Source of the DNA: Bacillus sp. (in: firmicutes)
GTDB taxonomy: Bacteria > Bacillota > Clostridia > Lachnospirales > Lachnospiraceae
Length of the DNA: 64,000 nt
Reading direction: 5' to 3'
NCBI GenBank assembly: GCA_023666125.1
Contig: JAMPCN010000004.1
Span: 1 to 64,000, forward strand
Both the position numbers and the translations under genes were made by a program. Under the pieces are notes generated by a model. It was not told the origin of the DNA and ran no database searches. It saw only the letters and a program-made list of their open reading frames with translations. Position 1 is the first letter of the stretch. Each line of letters begins with the position of its first letter. Shown here piece after piece: positions 1-7,820 of the stretch.

Positions 1-492
1 ATTGGAGCAGAAAAATGTTTTAATACCGATTCTCTCAATGTCCGCTTCTGTTTTAATCATCTTCTCGTCCGGATAGTTAAAGTTTCGTGTAAACTTCTCC
101 GCCATGGAAGCCGTATCCCCGGCAAGCTGCCTTGCGTATGATACAGCCACATTTTCCTGCGCAAGCCCCGCTAACAGTTCTTCTACCATAAATTCATTGA
201 CCGGAACGGCATCCTGCGTCATCATGATAAACGCTTCCGCGTCCGATATGTGGACGCCGCTGTTTCTGGTACGGCCATGGTCGAACTCTCTTTTGGAAAG
301 ATGTTTTACCAGCACATTCTTATATTGTTTGGAAAAGGATGTTCCGTAAAGCAGCCGGTCAAAATACTTCTGTTCCGTATTCATAATGATAATCCGATGA
401 ATCGGAACGGTCTGCTTTGCTAATTTATCCATCAATTCCAAAAATGTCCGCTCCGGCTTATATGTCGGGATGATAACATCCACTTTTTCCAT
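1..492 (-). CDS. GT2 family glycosyltransferase, partial (cut by left edge)
   Basis: The first 164 codons of a minus-strand gene are visible; the 3' part lies outside the window. It begins MEKVDVIIPTYKPERTF, the N-terminal strand and nucleotide-binding start of an inverting GT-A fold (GT2). It continues with KREFDHGRTRN and a QDAVPVN segment, which correspond to the conserved HGxxRN and metal-binding region seen in rhamnosyltransferase-type GT2 proteins. The ATG at 492 has the purine run AAGGGTGA about 8 bases upstream, and the gene lies 37 bases after the LCP gene in the same direction. Sugar and acceptor cannot be read from the sequence; a rhamnosyltransferase is likely because dTDP-sugar genes are in the same cluster. 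Confidence 0.85.
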   Translation of the reverse strand, partial: MEKVDVIIPTYKPERTFLELMDKLAKQTVPIHRIIIMNTEQKYFDRLLYGTSFSKQYKNVLVKHLSKREFDHGRTRNSGVHISDAEAFIMMTQDAVPVNEFMVEELLAGLAQENVAVSYARQLAGDTASMAEKFTRNFNYPDEKMIKTEADIERIGIKTFFCSN

Positions 493-529
493 CAAAATTC
501 TTCACCCTTAACTTTATAGCGTTTCTTTC

Positions 530-1744
530 TTATTTTCTGATATAGGAGCTTGTATCGGCTTCAATCTTTCTGCTGCATTCCTGCACCATCGAAGACGGCG
601 TATAATCATACTCGTCGAACAGGAACTGATGCAGCCATTTTACATTCTCCTCCAGATCTATCGGAATAACACAGGAACCTTTCGCGCCAATCGTAGCCGT
701 TTCCCTGTACCCCTCCTGCGGGAATCCTGATGTTTCCACGATATTGTATTTTGTAACATCGCCTAATAAAGCAACGATTTCATCCAAATCCAAAGAAGTG
801 TACACTTCATCAAATACATTGCTGGCAATCTGTCCTAACGCCGCCGGGGAAGGATTCTTCTTCGCCTGGTCCGCTACTGCGCTGAGGACTTCTCTCTGAC
901 GTTCCGCACGCTTAAAGTCGTCTCCCGCGGTATAACGGATACGGCAGTAACCGGTAGCCTGTAAACCGTTCAAAAGCTGATATCCGGTATCCGTAACCGG
1001 CGTATAGGAACGTTTCAAATCCTCCGCGATACATAACTGGTAGTTATTTAAGTGGCTGATTTCGGAACTGTCTACTTCTATATAGACGCCGCCCAACGCA
1101 TCAATCGTATCTGTCAGGCCCGCAAATCCTACGGTAACAAAATCCGTAATATCCAAATCCAGATTCATATTCAACATACTGATTGCCATTGCCGGACCGC
1201 CTTTTGCGTAAGCGCCATTACACTTATTGTACTCGTCATTACTCAGGTTCAAATACGTATCACGATATACCGAGACTAATTTGCACTCTCCCGTATTCTT
1301 GTCGATGGAGGCAATCATAATCGTATCGCTTCGCGTATTCTTTGTCAGCGCGCCCGTTGTAGAGTCAACGCCGAATAACGCAATCTTCATATATTTGTCT
1401 TCATCATCGCCTTTCGCCGTCTGCGTCTCCTTTACTTCCTTATTGATAATAATTTCATCTTCCTGGATATCGTAATGTCCGCTTCTTGTCGTCGTCATTA
1501 CCACATACAGAACAATAACCATAATTAATAAAACAAAGATTTCCAGGATAAAAAGAATAATTCTTCTTCTTTGCTTCTTTGCCTGTGCTTTCTTACTCGT
1601 TTTTTTGCTGCCGGAAGACTTCTTTTTCTTACTCCTTTCTACATCATCAACATGTCTTGAACTTGATGATTTGTGAGAAGATGAGGAAGATTTTTTGGAA
1701 GGTCTTCTGTCTTCATCATAAGCATCTCTACTTTTCTTTGTCAT
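530..1744 (-). CDS. LytR-CpsA-Psr (LCP) family cell-wall polymer ligase
   Basis: LCP proteins transfer undecaprenyl-pyrophosphate-linked glycopolymers onto peptidoglycan outside the membrane. This 404-residue protein has a long basic, Ser/Lys-rich cytoplasmic tail (about 1-60), one membrane helix (about 61-84) and an extracellular LCP domain from about residue 118. Visible LCP landmarks are FGVDS (123), RSDTIMIAS with the conserved Arg and Asp (138-146), VSVYRDTYL (158), LNGLQATGYCRIRY (268-281) and DFKRAERQREVL (286-297). The Lys/Ser-rich tail is longer than usual. It follows the initiating phosphotransferase in the same direction, so it probably attaches the finished polymer to the wall. 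Confidence 0.9.
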   Translation of the reverse strand: MTKKSRDAYDEDRRPSKKSSSSSHKSSSSRHVDDVERSKKKKSSGSKKTSKKAQAKKQRRRIILFILEIFVLLIMVIVLYVVMTTTRSGHYDIQEDEIIINKEVKETQTAKGDDEDKYMKIALFGVDSTTGALTKNTRSDTIMIASIDKNTGECKLVSVYRDTYLNLSNDEYNKCNGAYAKGGPAMAISMLNMNLDLDITDFVTVGFAGLTDTIDALGGVYIEVDSSEISHLNNYQLCIAEDLKRSYTPVTDTGYQLLNGLQATGYCRIRYTAGDDFKRAERQREVLSAVADQAKKNPSPAALGQIASNVFDEVYTSLDLDEIVALLGDVTKYNIVETSGFPQEGYRETATIGAKGSCVIPIDLEENVKWLHQFLFDEYDYTPSSMVQECSRKIEADTSSYIRK

Positions 1745-1836
1745 GTCATGTACTCCCTTGATTCCCTTTTTAGTTCTTATTTTTAATGGCCTGCACGATT
1801 TGCATTCATCACAAAATAGCGCAAGTTCCTTATAAG

Positions 1837-1864
1837 ATTATACTACATCTTGTTAGAAATGCAA
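1837..1864 (-). promoter_or_regulatory. possible promoter of the LCP gene
   Basis: On the minus strand TTGCAT, 16 bases, then a perfect TATAAT (1837-1842), about 90 bases upstream of the LCP start. The -35 is weak, so this is a tentative call. Confidence 0.4.
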
Positions 1865-1935
1865 TATTCTTGTGACATATTCAGACAGTCTTTAGAATTT
1901 CTTAATATTTTCTTCGTTTTCCAATTAGTATTGCT

Positions 1936-3345
1936 TCAATAGGCGTTTTTATTTATGAAACCTTTAAATATCGTTAAAAGCATAATCTTTACGTCAAAAG
2001 ACAGCGTCCAGTTTTCAATATAAAAAATATCATATTCGATTCTGCGTTTAATGGAAGTATCGCCGCGATAGCCGTTAATCTGCGCCCATCCGGTAAGCCC
2101 CGGCCTGACCTGATGTTTCACCATATACCTCGGAATTTCCTCCTTAAACTGCTCTACAAACTGCGGGCGTTCCGGTCTTGGTCCTACTATGCTCATATCG
2201 CCCTTTAAAATATTAAAAAGCTGCGGAAGTTCGTCCATGCTTGTTTTCCGAAGCAGCCTGCCGACTTTGGTAACGCGCGGGTCGCCTTTTACCGTCCAGC
2301 CCTTTTTCTCCGTATCGGGCTTTTGCACTTCCATCGTTCTGAATTTATACATTTCAAAAGGCTTATTGTGCAGCCCAATCCGCTCCTGCTTAAAGATAAC
2401 AGGCCCTTTACTGCTGCATTTGATGGCGATTGCCGATAACAGCATGATCGGTGAAAAAACAACGGTTCCAACCAAGGCGACCACGATATCGACGATACGT
2501 TTCATAATCCAGTTCAAGGTATTGGTAAGCGGCACATAACGGATATTGACGACGGCAAGCCCCATCAAGTCCTCCGTGTACGGCCTGCTTGGGAATAAGC
2601 TGTTATAATCCGGAATAAACTTCGTATGGACGCCCGATTTCTCGCATAAATCCACAATATGCTCCAATCGGTCATAATCGTTCAGGGAAAGCGTAATCGC
2701 TATCTCGTCCAGTTTATTTTCCGGCAGAATATAAGTCAGATTGTCAATGCCTCCTATGACCTTTACCCCTTTATATAACGTTCCCCGCGGTACAACATCA
2801 TCCAGAATCCCCCTTACAACATAGCCCCACTGCGGATTGGAATTGATTCTGTTAATATATTCCTCGGTCGCCCGCGAATAACCGACCAGTAAAATGTATT
2901 TTAAGTTGTAGCCTTTTTTTCTGAAATATTGCAGCAGGGAACGGATAACGGAACGGCATATTGTTGTCAATATAATGTTGATAATATAGAACATTCCCAT
3001 CATGGAACGAGAGAAGTGTATCTGCTTAATCGCGTACCATCCCGCCATTAAAAGGATAATTCCTACGGTATTTGCCTGAAAAATATTAAAGACTTCGTAT
3101 TTATGGACAGTCGCACGTTTCGGTGTATAGAGATTAAAATAATAATACAAAATCAAATAAGCAGGCACAATGAAATAAAGCAGTTCAAAATAAGTCTGCC
3201 ACTGCAATGCACCTACCGCCGGGTCACTGTCCGAAAAAGGACCTGCAAACTTCAAATACCAGGCAATCCAATAAGAGGCAATGATAACAAGCGCATCTAT
3301 CAAAACATGTAATCTGTTAAAATATTTCTGATTGTCTTTTATCAT
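1936..3345 (-). CDS. undecaprenyl-phosphate sugar-1-phosphate transferase, WbaP type
   Basis: Initiating enzyme that moves a sugar-1-phosphate from a nucleotide sugar to undecaprenyl phosphate. The 469 residues have four N-terminal membrane segments (within 1-130), a central nucleotide-binding-like region containing ILLVGYSRATEEYI, and a C-terminal catalytic domain. That domain starts with a hydrophobic segment near 285-305 and carries KFRTM, the DELPQLFNILKGDMS stretch and VGPRPE, all hallmarks of the bacterial sugar transferase family. Length and topology match WbaP/CpsE polyprenyl glycosylphosphotransferases. SD GGGGGA lies 5 bases before the ATG. A strong promoter overlaps the stop codon of the upstream GT2 gene. 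The sugar (glucose or galactose phosphate) is not readable. Confidence 0.92.
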   Translation of the reverse strand: MIKDNQKYFNRLHVLIDALVIIASYWIAWYLKFAGPFSDSDPAVGALQWQTYFELLYFIVPAYLILYYYFNLYTPKRATVHKYEVFNIFQANTVGIILLMAGWYAIKQIHFSRSMMGMFYIINIILTTICRSVIRSLLQYFRKKGYNLKYILLVGYSRATEEYINRINSNPQWGYVVRGILDDVVPRGTLYKGVKVIGGIDNLTYILPENKLDEIAITLSLNDYDRLEHIVDLCEKSGVHTKFIPDYNSLFPSRPYTEDLMGLAVVNIRYVPLTNTLNWIMKRIVDIVVALVGTVVFSPIMLLSAIAIKCSSKGPVIFKQERIGLHNKPFEMYKFRTMEVQKPDTEKKGWTVKGDPRVTKVGRLLRKTSMDELPQLFNILKGDMSIVGPRPERPQFVEQFKEEIPRYMVKHQVRPGLTGWAQINGYRGDTSIKRRIEYDIFYIENWTLSFDVKIMLLTIFKGFINKNAY

Positions 3346-3417
3346 GTTAATCCCCCATGCCCATCCGGGCCGAGAATTATAATATTATCCTTATTTTTCC
3401 CTATGCTCTCTGGTTTT

Positions 3418-3447
3418 ATAGTACAATATTTAGGGAATAATTGTCAA
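3418..3447 (-). promoter_or_regulatory. sigma-A-type promoter of the WbaP-like gene
   Basis: Minus strand TTGACA (3442-3447), 18-base spacer, TACTAT (3418-3423). The -35 overlaps the stop codon of the preceding GT2 gene, giving the priming transferase and LCP ligase transcription of their own. Confidence 0.7.
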
Positions 3448-4418
3448 TGTCTTACTATATTTGCTATCTTTACCATTTTTATCATATTTGCCCATAACGA
3501 GAACTGTATATTGATGTATGCTCCCAAATGACGGAAACGGAAACGCACTTTCTCTTTTTTGCCCTCTGACGACGCGCTGAGACGAAATCCTTCACACACC
3601 CCTTTCATGTAAGTCATTCCCAGGCCCTTTCGCATAAAGAATAAGGTTTTAAGGGTATAACCAACGATTAAAAACGGCAGGTTTAACAGAATCTGTAAAA
3701 GCGGCATATTCTTATAAATCAAATAAACGCTGTTTCGGGCGGACAATTTTACCTTAAACGGATTATAGCGGGAACCGGAAGTTGCGCTTCCCATATGATA
3801 AACACGGGCTTTTGGCGCATATACATTGCGGTATCCGTAAATCTGCGCCCGATATCCCAGATCAATATCTTCCAGATAGGCAAAATGATTCTCGTCCAGC
3901 CCGCCTATCTCGTCAAAAACTTCTTTCCGGTAGATGGCCGCGCCTCCACAGGCTGCAAAAACGGGATAGCTTTTCCTATAATTTTGCGCCGGTTCTCCCT
4001 TTCCAATGGCATACGCCCATCCAAACGCGCAATACAAATCACCGGCGTCGTCTATCTTATCTTTCTCGTTCATGGAAAGCATTTTGGCGGAAGCGGAAAA
4101 AATAGTATCGTCCTTGTCCAAAACCTCTTCCAATGCCACCACAAATCCGCTCTCTACTTCGGTATCATTATTCAGGAAAATGACATATTCCGTTCTTGCC
4201 GATGCCAGTCCGGCGTTTACCGCCTTGCTAAATCCCGTATTCGACAAAAAACTGACGCATTCTACTTTTGGGAATTTGCTGCAAACCATATCAAAACTGT
4301 CATCCGTAGAACCATTATCGACCACAATAACATGTGCTTTTTCATTTTCCAGAGAACGCAGGCACTTCTCCAGATACTCCATTCCATTGTAATTCGGTAT
4401 GATAATTGTCGTTTTCAT
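3444..4418 (-). CDS. GT2 family glycosyltransferase, WbbL/rhamnosyltransferase-like
   Basis: Cytoplasmic inverting glycosyltransferase of 324 residues. The GT-A core begins at residue 3 (TTIIIPNYNG), with VDNGSTD (about 34-40), NNDTEVE as the DxD-equivalent (about 79-85), CGGAAIYRKEVFDEIGGLDE (acceptor side) and YLEDIDLGYRAQIYG with the catalytic ED. The C-terminal 100 residues contain amphipathic or membrane-associated helices, common in WbbL-like rhamnosyltransferases. It overlaps the upstream GT by four bases (ATGA), indicating translational coupling. The donor is inferred to be dTDP-rhamnose from the nearby rfb genes and is not proven. Confidence 0.88.
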   Translation of the reverse strand: MKTTIIIPNYNGMEYLEKCLRSLENEKAHVIVVDNGSTDDSFDMVCSKFPKVECVSFLSNTGFSKAVNAGLASARTEYVIFLNNDTEVESGFVVALEEVLDKDDTIFSASAKMLSMNEKDKIDDAGDLYCAFGWAYAIGKGEPAQNYRKSYPVFAACGGAAIYRKEVFDEIGGLDENHFAYLEDIDLGYRAQIYGYRNVYAPKARVYHMGSATSGSRYNPFKVKLSARNSVYLIYKNMPLLQILLNLPFLIVGYTLKTLFFMRKGLGMTYMKGVCEGFRLSASSEGKKEKVRFRFRHLGAYINIQFSLWANMIKMVKIANIVRH

Positions 4419-5839
4419 TTATTTGTAAAATCTCCTTTTAATTTTATGGTGATTTGCGAATTCCAGACGGTCAGATAACCCATCCTTGCGGCCGCTCTGC
4501 CCAACTCCATGCTCAACTTCCGATATCCGGCCTCATCACAGGATATAGCAGAAATATCCGCCAGTTTCTCTTCTCCCGTCTCCTTATAAGAAACACCTGT
4601 TATTTCTTTAAACAAAGGATACAGTTCCCTGCGGATACGCATACACCGGATATCAACCGCCGCACAGTCCTGCATCAATGCGGCTCTGTGCGTAGCGCCG
4701 CCGCTGTACTCCTTATGCAGCCCCTGATAGAGAATTTTTCCGTTTTCGTCATAAATACCGGCCGATATTTTATTATGCCCATCCAAAATCCGGCCGCCGA
4801 TAATACCGACATCCGGGCGGGCGCTGAATATATCCGGGCGATATGTTATCTGATAAAAGCCCAGATGCAGAGAATGCTCTATGTCTGCATTCCAGCCCTG
4901 ACTTTGGCAAAAGTCCTCCAAAGCCGCCTTACCGGCTTCATACGCATACATTTTACTGTCCGTATTATCCGCCGTGGACTGTTCATGACAACGCCAATGA
5001 TACAATACTTTCGGCACATGGACAATACTTTCCTGTAATGCCATTCCATCTTTTTTTAACAACAGATGCCGTATGATTCTTAAAATGCAGTCATAATCCT
5101 GCGCTCCATCATATTCTTTTCTCAGTTTTAACATTTTTAAGAGTCCTGACTCTATCATCATCAGATGACAGATATAATTATTGGACATTATTAAATCAAG
5201 GTTGAAATTGCTTTTTTGGTTTGGCGTCATATAATGATACTTTTCACCGGACTGTGAAACGCTTTTTTCAAACTTGTCTTCATCCGAGTATATCATAACA
5301 GGTGTTTTTCCTGTTTTTTTCCTATTTTCAACCGCCGATGCCATCTCATACAGTGCATCCGGCGTCAGTACGTCATCATGGTCGAGCAAGGCAATATAAT
5401 CGCCCGACGCGGCATCAATGCCCGCATTCGTATTTTCCGCAATACCGTTATTTTCTCTCAATCGCAGGTAACAAATCCTCTTATCCCGTTCCTGATACCG
5501 GCGCACGGTTTCTTCCACATGCCTGCTTTTTCCCGCGTCCGCTATGATAAGTTCCCAGTTTTCATAACTTTGTTCCCGGACGGAATCTATCAGTTCCCAT
5601 AAAAATTCCTCTTTCGTTTCATAGGCAGGCACAACAATGCTGATGCGATACGGAAGTTCCTTTGCCGCTTCCCTCTGCGCTTTCAGGCATTCCCCGTCCG
5701 GCTTTTGATACACATATATCGTTTTCTTTTCTTCTTCAACCCGTTCCCTGGCCGCATAAAAAGTATGCTTAAGGCCGTTTTTTTGTAAGTAACGGATTGT
5801 TTTTTTGATATTGGCAACGCTTACAATCTGTCTGTTCAT
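4415..5839 (-). CDS. GT2 glycosyltransferase with intact first and degenerate second GT-A domain
   Basis: 474 residues. After an N-terminal helical stretch (1-65), a complete GT2 domain runs from YRISIVVPAYET (about 63) through LLDHDDVLTP (DxD region) to HVPKVLYHWRCHEQSTA. The remaining 130 residues (from VGIIGGRILDGHNKISAG) align by eye with only the acceptor-side half of the second GT domain of the 664-residue neighbour (GAVGAKLYYEDRTIQHAG) and lack the nucleotide-binding half. So this looks like a two-domain polysaccharide glycosyltransferase whose second unit has decayed. SD GGGGG lies 4 bases upstream of the ATG. Confidence 0.85.
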   Translation of the reverse strand: MNRQIVSVANIKKTIRYLQKNGLKHTFYAARERVEEEKKTIYVYQKPDGECLKAQREAAKELPYRISIVVPAYETKEEFLWELIDSVREQSYENWELIIADAGKSRHVEETVRRYQERDKRICYLRLRENNGIAENTNAGIDAASGDYIALLDHDDVLTPDALYEMASAVENRKKTGKTPVMIYSDEDKFEKSVSQSGEKYHYMTPNQKSNFNLDLIMSNNYICHLMMIESGLLKMLKLRKEYDGAQDYDCILRIIRHLLLKKDGMALQESIVHVPKVLYHWRCHEQSTADNTDSKMYAYEAGKAALEDFCQSQGWNADIEHSLHLGFYQITYRPDIFSARPDVGIIGGRILDGHNKISAGIYDENGKILYQGLHKEYSGGATHRAALMQDCAAVDIRCMRIRRELYPLFKEITGVSYKETGEEKLADISAISCDEAGYRKLSMELGRAAARMGYLTVWNSQITIKLKGDFTNK

Positions 5840-5853
5840 TTTCCCCCGATAGT

Positions 5854-5887
5854 ATAGAATCGCCCTGAAAATTCAGGACGATTCTAT
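5854..5887 (-). repeat. 15-bp imperfect inverted repeat between pgcA and the GT2 gene
   Basis: ATAGAATCG-C-CCTGAA (5854-5869) pairs with TTCAGG-A-CGATTCTAT (5872-5887), with one C/A mismatch. On the transcribed minus strand no T-run follows, so it is not a clear intrinsic terminator. It sits directly before the SD of the next gene and could be an RNA processing or stability element. Confidence 0.6.
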
Positions 5888-5909
5888 TATGTTTAATCCT
5901 TTAATCCTT

Positions 5910-7631
5910 TTATAACTTTGCTTTTAAATCCTGCGTCAGTTTATCCAATTTTGCCTGTGCGTCCTCTAAGCTGTTACCCTTTACGCCCATATAGAACTTA
6001 ATCTTCGGTTCCGTACCGGACGGACGCGCACAGCACCAGGAATCATTCGTTAAGTCAAAATAGAGTACGTTAGACTGCGGCAGTCCCGTTTCGCCCTCTG
6101 CGCCTGTTTCCAGATTCAGGGTCTTGCCGGTATTATAGTCTCTGAACTCTTTTACTTTCAGTTCGCCAAACTCTTTCGGCGGATTGCTTCTCAATTTATT
6201 CATAATTTCTTCAATCTGTTTTGCGCCGTCGATGCCCTTCATTGTGATGGAATACTGGCTTTCTTTGAAATAGCCGTATTTCTCATATAAGGCAATCATC
6301 TGATCCCAGACGGTCTTGCCGTTTTTCTTACACCATGCCGCCATTTCGCACAGGCACATAACCGCAACAACGGCGTCCTTATCTCTTGCATGGGTTCCCG
6401 CCAGACAGCCGTAGCTTTCCTCCAGACCAAATACATAATTGTTGGAGCCGCTCTGCTCGAACAGTTTAATCTGCTCGCCTATGTACTTAAAGCCTGTCAA
6501 AACTTCAATACATTTTACCTTATAATCATCCGTAATCGCTTTCGCCATATTCGTTGTTACAATAGTCGTAACAAGCGCCGGATTGGCAGGCATTGTGCCG
6601 GTCGCCGCTCTTTCCCGCAAAATATATTCCGCAATCAGCATACCGGACATATTACCCGTGAAAGAAACATATTCGCCGCTCTTGGTATCCAGCGCATATA
6701 TACCGAGTCTGTCGGCATCCGGGTCTGTGGCAAGCACGATATCCGCATGTTTTTCCTTTGCCAGTTCCAGAGCCAGCGTAAACGCTTTCGGGTCTTCCGG
6801 ATTCGGATATTCCAATGTCGTGAAGTCCGGGTCGGGCATCTCCTGCTCCGGTACGACATAGACATTTTCAAAGCCGATTTCATCTAAAATTCTTCTGACA
6901 GGAAGATTACCCGTGCCGTTAAACGGTGAATATACGATTTTGATGTCCTTGGCAACTTCCTTAATGATTTCAGGATGGATAATCTGCTTTTTCAGTTCCA
7001 CCATGTATTTATCGTCAATTTCGCGGCCGATTACCTGATACAGTCCGGCTTTTACGGCATCCGCCTTGTCCATTGTCTTTACTGCGTGATAATCCGTCAC
7101 ATTGTTGACTTCCGTAATGATTTCCTTATCTCTTGGCGCCGCTACCTGCGCGCCGTCCTCCCAATAGCACTTATAACCGTTATATTCCGGCGGGTTGTGG
7201 CTTGCCGTAATAACGATACCGGAAATACAGCCGAGTGTACGCAAAGCAAACGATAATTCCGGCGTCGGCCTTAACGAATCGAACACATATGCCTTAATGC
7301 CGTTTGCTGCCAGGCAAAGCGCCGCTTCATCAGCAAATTCGGGGGATTTTCTTCTGGAGTCATAAGCGATTGCCACGCCCTTATCTTCTCCGCCCTGTTT
7401 CTTAATGTAGTTAGCAAGTCCCTGCGTCGCTTTCCGAACCGTATAAATATTCATGCGGTTTGTACCGGCTCCGATAATGCCCCGTAAGCCGCCTGTTCCA
7501 AACTCCAGTTCTTTGTAGAAGCGTTCCTCGATTTCCTTCTCATCGCCCTTAATCGCCTGAAGTTCTTTTTTGGTTGCTTCATCAAAATAAGAATCTTCCA
7601 GCCAAAATTCATACTGCTCTTTGTAACCCAT
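5910..7631 (-). CDS. pgcA: phosphoglucomutase / phosphomannomutase family protein
   Basis: Interconverts glucose-6-phosphate and glucose-1-phosphate, the substrate of RfbA and of UDP-glucose synthesis. The 573-residue alpha-D-phosphohexomutase shows the phosphoserine loop TASHNPPEYNGYKCY, the metal-binding loop DPDADRLG, the sugar-binding loop GLEESYG and the C-terminal phosphate-binding RPSGTEPKIKFY. I place the start at the ATG at 7631 (MGYKEQYEFW) because GGAGGG lies 6-7 bases upstream; an in-frame ATG at 7646 contains that SD. It has its own strong promoter and supplies precursors to the surrounding cluster. Confidence 0.93.
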   Translation of the reverse strand: MGYKEQYEFWLEDSYFDEATKKELQAIKGDEKEIEERFYKELEFGTGGLRGIIGAGTNRMNIYTVRKATQGLANYIKKQGGEDKGVAIAYDSRRKSPEFADEAALCLAANGIKAYVFDSLRPTPELSFALRTLGCISGIVITASHNPPEYNGYKCYWEDGAQVAAPRDKEIITEVNNVTDYHAVKTMDKADAVKAGLYQVIGREIDDKYMVELKKQIIHPEIIKEVAKDIKIVYSPFNGTGNLPVRRILDEIGFENVYVVPEQEMPDPDFTTLEYPNPEDPKAFTLALELAKEKHADIVLATDPDADRLGIYALDTKSGEYVSFTGNMSGMLIAEYILRERAATGTMPANPALVTTIVTTNMAKAITDDYKVKCIEVLTGFKYIGEQIKLFEQSGSNNYVFGLEESYGCLAGTHARDKDAVVAVMCLCEMAAWCKKNGKTVWDQMIALYEKYGYFKESQYSITMKGIDGAKQIEEIMNKLRSNPPKEFGELKVKEFRDYNTGKTLNLETGAEGETGLPQSNVLYFDLTNDSWCCARPSGTEPKIKFYMGVKGNSLEDAQAKLDKLTQDLKAKL

Positions 7632-7736
7632 TGCTTTTCCCTCCATTTTCCATATTCCAATACTTGACGATATCCTTTAAACTCGAAAGCCCGCGCTTAC
7701 GCACTTATTATCTGACTTCATCAGCCGCTTTCTCGT

Positions 7737-7795
7737 TAATAATCGCAGAAAAACATATGCCGCTTCGCGCCGCTTGTTTTCCCTAGCGATTATTA
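7737..7795 (-). repeat. dyad overlapping the pgcA promoter -10 region
   Basis: TAATAATCGC (7737-7746) and GCGATTATTA (7786-7795) are a perfect 10-bp inverted repeat enclosing 39 bases. The outer arm overlaps the TATAAT of the pgcA promoter. The inner flanks (GAAAACA and TGTTTTTC on the minus strand) extend the symmetry. This could be an operator or a leader structure. Confidence 0.5.
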
Positions 7796-7820
7796 TATCA
7801 TACTAATCATGAATTTTCAA
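7792..7820 (-). promoter_or_regulatory. promoter of pgcA
   Basis: Minus strand TTGAAA (7815-7820), 17 bases, TATAAT (7792-7797), with a TGn extension before the -10. The -35 lies in the last codons of the upstream glycosyltransferase gene. Confidence 0.7.

Noticed and set aside
3795..4478. Plus-strand open frame of 227 codons opposite the GT2 gene
   Set aside because: Fully antisense to a clear GT2 and lacks any motif.
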